From a virus: a stretch of DNA of 30,828 bases. Under the pieces are notes generated by a model that saw only the letters and a program-made list of their open reading frames with translations, did not search any database and was not told the origin of the DNA. Position numbers and translations under genes: made by a program. The stretch covers positions 1-30,828 of the IMG/VR virus record IMGVR_UViG_3300036846_000771; one strand, 5' to 3'. Shown here piece after piece: positions 28,586 through 30,828 of this stretch; the stretch's first letter is position 1, and each line of letters starts with the position of its first letter.

Positions 28586-30828
28586 CTATTTCTGGAACAT
28601 GGGCTTCGGTTGCGGCTGCGGCCGGTTGGCATCGATCAACATCTCGGCGGCCTGCCGGCCGCGGTCGTGAACGTCGAGTCCGCGCTGATGGGCGTCCATG
28701 GATTCGTGATGATCGGCGGCGCGTTGCTCGAGCGTGCGCTTGTGACCGAGGTGTTCCGCCGACGTGTTCAAATGATGGGCGCGCGCCAGCTTCTCGACGG
28801 TCTGCGCCCGCATATTCTGGGTCTTGGCCAGCTGGTCCTGCATCTGCAGGGCCGGCGGCATCTGGAATTCTGGCTGTTGCGGTTGCGACGGCGCTTCGGG
28901 CTGCATTTGCTTTTGCGCCTTCGCCATGTTCAGCGTGCCCCGCGATTGGACTTCGCGCACCTCTGCCTGGGCACCCTCCATCTTGATCTGCTGCGCCATC
29001 TGGTCTTGCGGCGACTGCTGCGACAGCATCGCGATCAGTTTCTTCTTGTCGCTGCCGGGCAGGTTGGAAACCTGGATGATCGCGGCCGGCGGCACCGGCA
29101 CCTTGGACTGCGCCAGCGCAATCAGGATGTCGTAGACATCGCCCATCACCGTCTCAGTGTCCTTGCCTTCGTCGAGCACGATGTCGACGTCGATCTGGCC
29201 GAGCGCATTGACCAATATCGGCTGCTGCGTCATCGGCGACACCTGCAGCATGTTGATCTGCAGGAACTGGGCGATGCCTTGGTCGTCGATGACGCGCAGG
29301 AAACGCTCTTTGGCCCAGTAGCGCTGCGCCGCCCACCACGACTTGCGGTACATTTCGAGCTTCCAGCTGCGATAGTTTTTCAAAAACGGCCCCAGCTCCG
29401 CCAGGCCAGACTGCTGCGCCATCGCATACGCACGACCTGAAGCCGCGGCACCCATGTCGCCGAGCAGAGCCGGGTTCGGCCCGAAGGTTTCGATCTCCTG
29501 CTTGGCATCCTGGAAATACTGGGTCTGCTGCAGGAACTCCTGCTGCGGCTGGATGATCTCGAGGTCGTCCTTGTTGCCGGAATATTCGATCACGCCATCA
29601 GGGCGCGCCGCCTCGCGCCGCAGTTTCTCGATGCCACCATTTTCCTCGACCGCGCCACGCTTCACCTTGACCTGGCGGGTGTTCATGATGTGCAGCGCCT
29701 TTGAGCGGTGCTGGTTCATCGCGTCCTGCGGGCCGCGCAACCGCCGCAAATAGCCGAAATGATCGCCGCGCGAGTCGATGAAATTGGCAAAAGCGGAATA
29801 TTTGCACAGCGACACCCCGCGATCGTCGTAGAACGGCGTCTTGCCCCGCTGCAGCGCCTGCGAACCGATATGCAGGCACCACTGCCAGACGCCATTCTTG
29901 ATGTACCAATGGTCGACCAGGCGGACCCGGTTGCGCTCGTCGGTCCACAGGATCTCGCGGTCGGTATCGAAGGTGGTGTAGACCTCGCTGGCCGACTCGC
30001 CGGCGATATTGAACGACTGATCGGGTCCGACGATCTCGTCGACCTCGTCCTGGGTCGCCCATTTATAGGTACCCATGAAACGCGCATCGGAAAAATCCGG
30101 CTTAACGCTGGTCGGGTCGTAAAAGAACGTGCGCGGATCGATGTAGCACCAGCCGACTTCCGGATCGGGCTGGCCTGGCGGAACATGCGGAAGAAAACCT
30201 TGACCGGGCATGAGCTGTGGAGGCCCGCCCTGACCAGGTGGACCTTGACCAGGTGGACCTTGACCGGGTGGACCCTGACCGGGTGGCATTTGACCGGGCA
30301 TGGGCTGGGCTGGCACGCCTTGACCAAATGAAAGCTGACCGGGCGGCGGTTGACCAAAATCGGTCTGGCCAGGCGGAGCGGAAGCGATAAACGTCATCTC
30401 TGCAGCACACAGGCCCGACACCGCGGCGTCGCGCACGCACTCGGTCTCGATGTCCTCAAAACCTGAAGAGTCCAGGATGGTGCGGACCACTTGGGTGGCG
30501 ACCTCCGCCCCGTTCTCCTGGTTCTGGGTGCGCGGATAACCCTTCGGATCAGAACGCAATCGACGCATGGTACCGACCAGGCCGTCGATCTTGCGGCCAA
30601 TGCGATCGAACACGATCGGTGGCTGGCCGCGCTTTTCCAGGGTCCGGATCTGCGCGTCGGTATATTGCTGGGCGTAGTAGTAGCACCATGAATTCCGGGC
30701 TTCCTCGATCTCGCGAAACTTGGTCGAGGCGTAGCGATTGAACTGGGTCTTCAAGAGCTGGACCGGCGAGTAGCTCTGGGTCTCGCTTTGCGACGTGTTG
30801 GCGCGATCACCACCCTTAACATTCGACG
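28586..30828 (-). CDS. P22-like portal protein with PGQ-rich insert, 5' end outside window
   Basis: At least 746 codons are visible. The frame stays open to the right edge with no in-frame ATG; the TTG at 30754 lies within a coding stretch (SPVQLL just before it), so the true start is outside. From that TTG, residues 19-50 (ARNSWCYYYAQQYTDAQIRT, LEKRGQPPIVFDRIGRKI) and later DPRTFFYDPTS, RGDHFGYLRRL and NPALLGD are hallmarks of P22-type portals, the dodecameric ring through which DNA is packaged. Residues about 126-197 form a Pro/Gly/Gln-rich insert, unusual for portals. The C-terminal quarter is Gln/Ala/His-rich and helical, like the portal barrel. Confidence 0.88.
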   Translation of the reverse strand, partial: SNVKGGDRANTSQSETQSYSPVQLLKTQFNRYASTKFREIEEARNSWCYYYAQQYTDAQIRTLEKRGQPPIVFDRIGRKIDGLVGTMRRLRSDPKGYPRTQNQENGAEVATQVVRTILDSSGFEDIETECVRDAAVSGLCAAEMTFIASAPPGQTDFGQPPPGQLSFGQGVPAQPMPGQMPPGQGPPGQGPPGQGPPGQGGPPQLMPGQGFLPHVPPGQPDPEVGWCYIDPRTFFYDPTSVKPDFSDARFMGTYKWATQDEVDEIVGPDQSFNIAGESASEVYTTFDTDREILWTDERNRVRLVDHWYIKNGVWQWCLHIGSQALQRGKTPFYDDRGVSLCKYSAFANFIDSRGDHFGYLRRLRGPQDAMNQHRSKALHIMNTRQVKVKRGAVEENGGIEKLRREAARPDGVIEYSGNKDDLEIIQPQQEFLQQTQYFQDAKQEIETFGPNPALLGDMGAAASGRAYAMAQQSGLAELGPFLKNYRSWKLEMYRKSWWAAQRYWAKERFLRVIDDQGIAQFLQINMLQVSPMTQQPILVNALGQIDVDIVLDEGKDTETVMGDVYDILIALAQSKVPVPPAAIIQVSNLPGSDKKKLIAMLSQQSPQDQMAQQIKMEGAQAEVREVQSRGTLNMAKAQKQMQPEAPSQPQQPEFQMPPALQMQDQLAKTQNMRAQTVEKLARAHHLNTSAEHLGHKRTLEQRAADHHESMDAHQRGLDVHDRGRQAAEMLIDANRPQPQPKPMFQK
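30164..30379 (-). repeat. PGQ-repeat-coding segment within the portal gene
   Basis: This stretch encodes about 72 residues dominated by GPPGQ and PGQ units. The core 30231-30290 is four 15-bp tandem units of the form TGACCAGGTGGACCT with a few substitutions, so copy number may vary by slippage in multiples of five codons. Confidence 0.8.

Overview
The window reads as part of a temperate, short-tailed (podovirus-like) phage genome of a GC-rich alphaproteobacterium. A Rhizobiales/Bradyrhizobium-type host is likely, judging from codon use, the families of small phage proteins, and a tRNA-Asn-derived attachment core. The virion genes have P22-like architecture: portal, scaffold, an N4 gp56-type capsid protein, gp4-like and gp10-like head-tail proteins, ejection proteins, then tail fibres. 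Both window edges cut through genes: a methyltransferase on the left and the portal on the right. Terminase and replication genes are not present and presumably lie outside. Family names come from reading the translations; no database search was run.

Layout. (1) 1-951: a leftward early operon (Cro-like protein, methyltransferase) diverges from the repressor gene across an operator region with several ATAGG/CCTAT palindromes. (2) 952-4022: the CI-like repressor, whose LexA/S24-like C-terminal region appears to have lost its catalytic Ser and Lys, followed by a rightward run of small accessory genes ending in an AlpA-like regulator. (3) 4024-6277: leftward integrase plus a four-TM membrane protein, ended by a UUCG-type terminator embedded in the AlpA-like gene. 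(4) 6278-6760: a gene-free attP region. The 3' part of tRNA-Asn(GUU) forms the core, flanked by nine GGGAGGG motifs, three pairs of them spaced exactly 11 bp apart. (5) 6761-7454: a small XRE regulator and a leader with direct repeats and a strong hairpin. (6) 7455-9970: a rightward accessory block of HTH, winged-helix and zinc-binding small proteins of unknown role. (7) 10051-30828: the leftward late region, read from the right edge: portal, two small proteins, scaffold, capsid, decoration-like protein, head-tail connectors, DNA-ejection proteins (one with a transglycosylase-like domain), tail fibre/tailspike genes, small membrane/lipoprotein genes of lysis type, and a terminator at 10051-10084.

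Phage-type genes lie on both sides of the tRNA-derived core, so the sequence most likely represents the excised/virion form or a circular permutation of it, not an integrated prophage. Circularly, leftward early transcription from 777 would run through the unseen part into terminase, portal and the rest of the late region.

Most unusual points: the attP arm-site array, the catalytically degenerate repressor domain, a 72-residue PGQ-rich insert in the portal, a fibre-like protein with a Sec signal peptide and ten mature cysteines, a membrane-protein gene on the opposite strand between two ejection-protein genes, and a stand-alone duplicate of the N-terminal module of the transglycosylase ejection protein.
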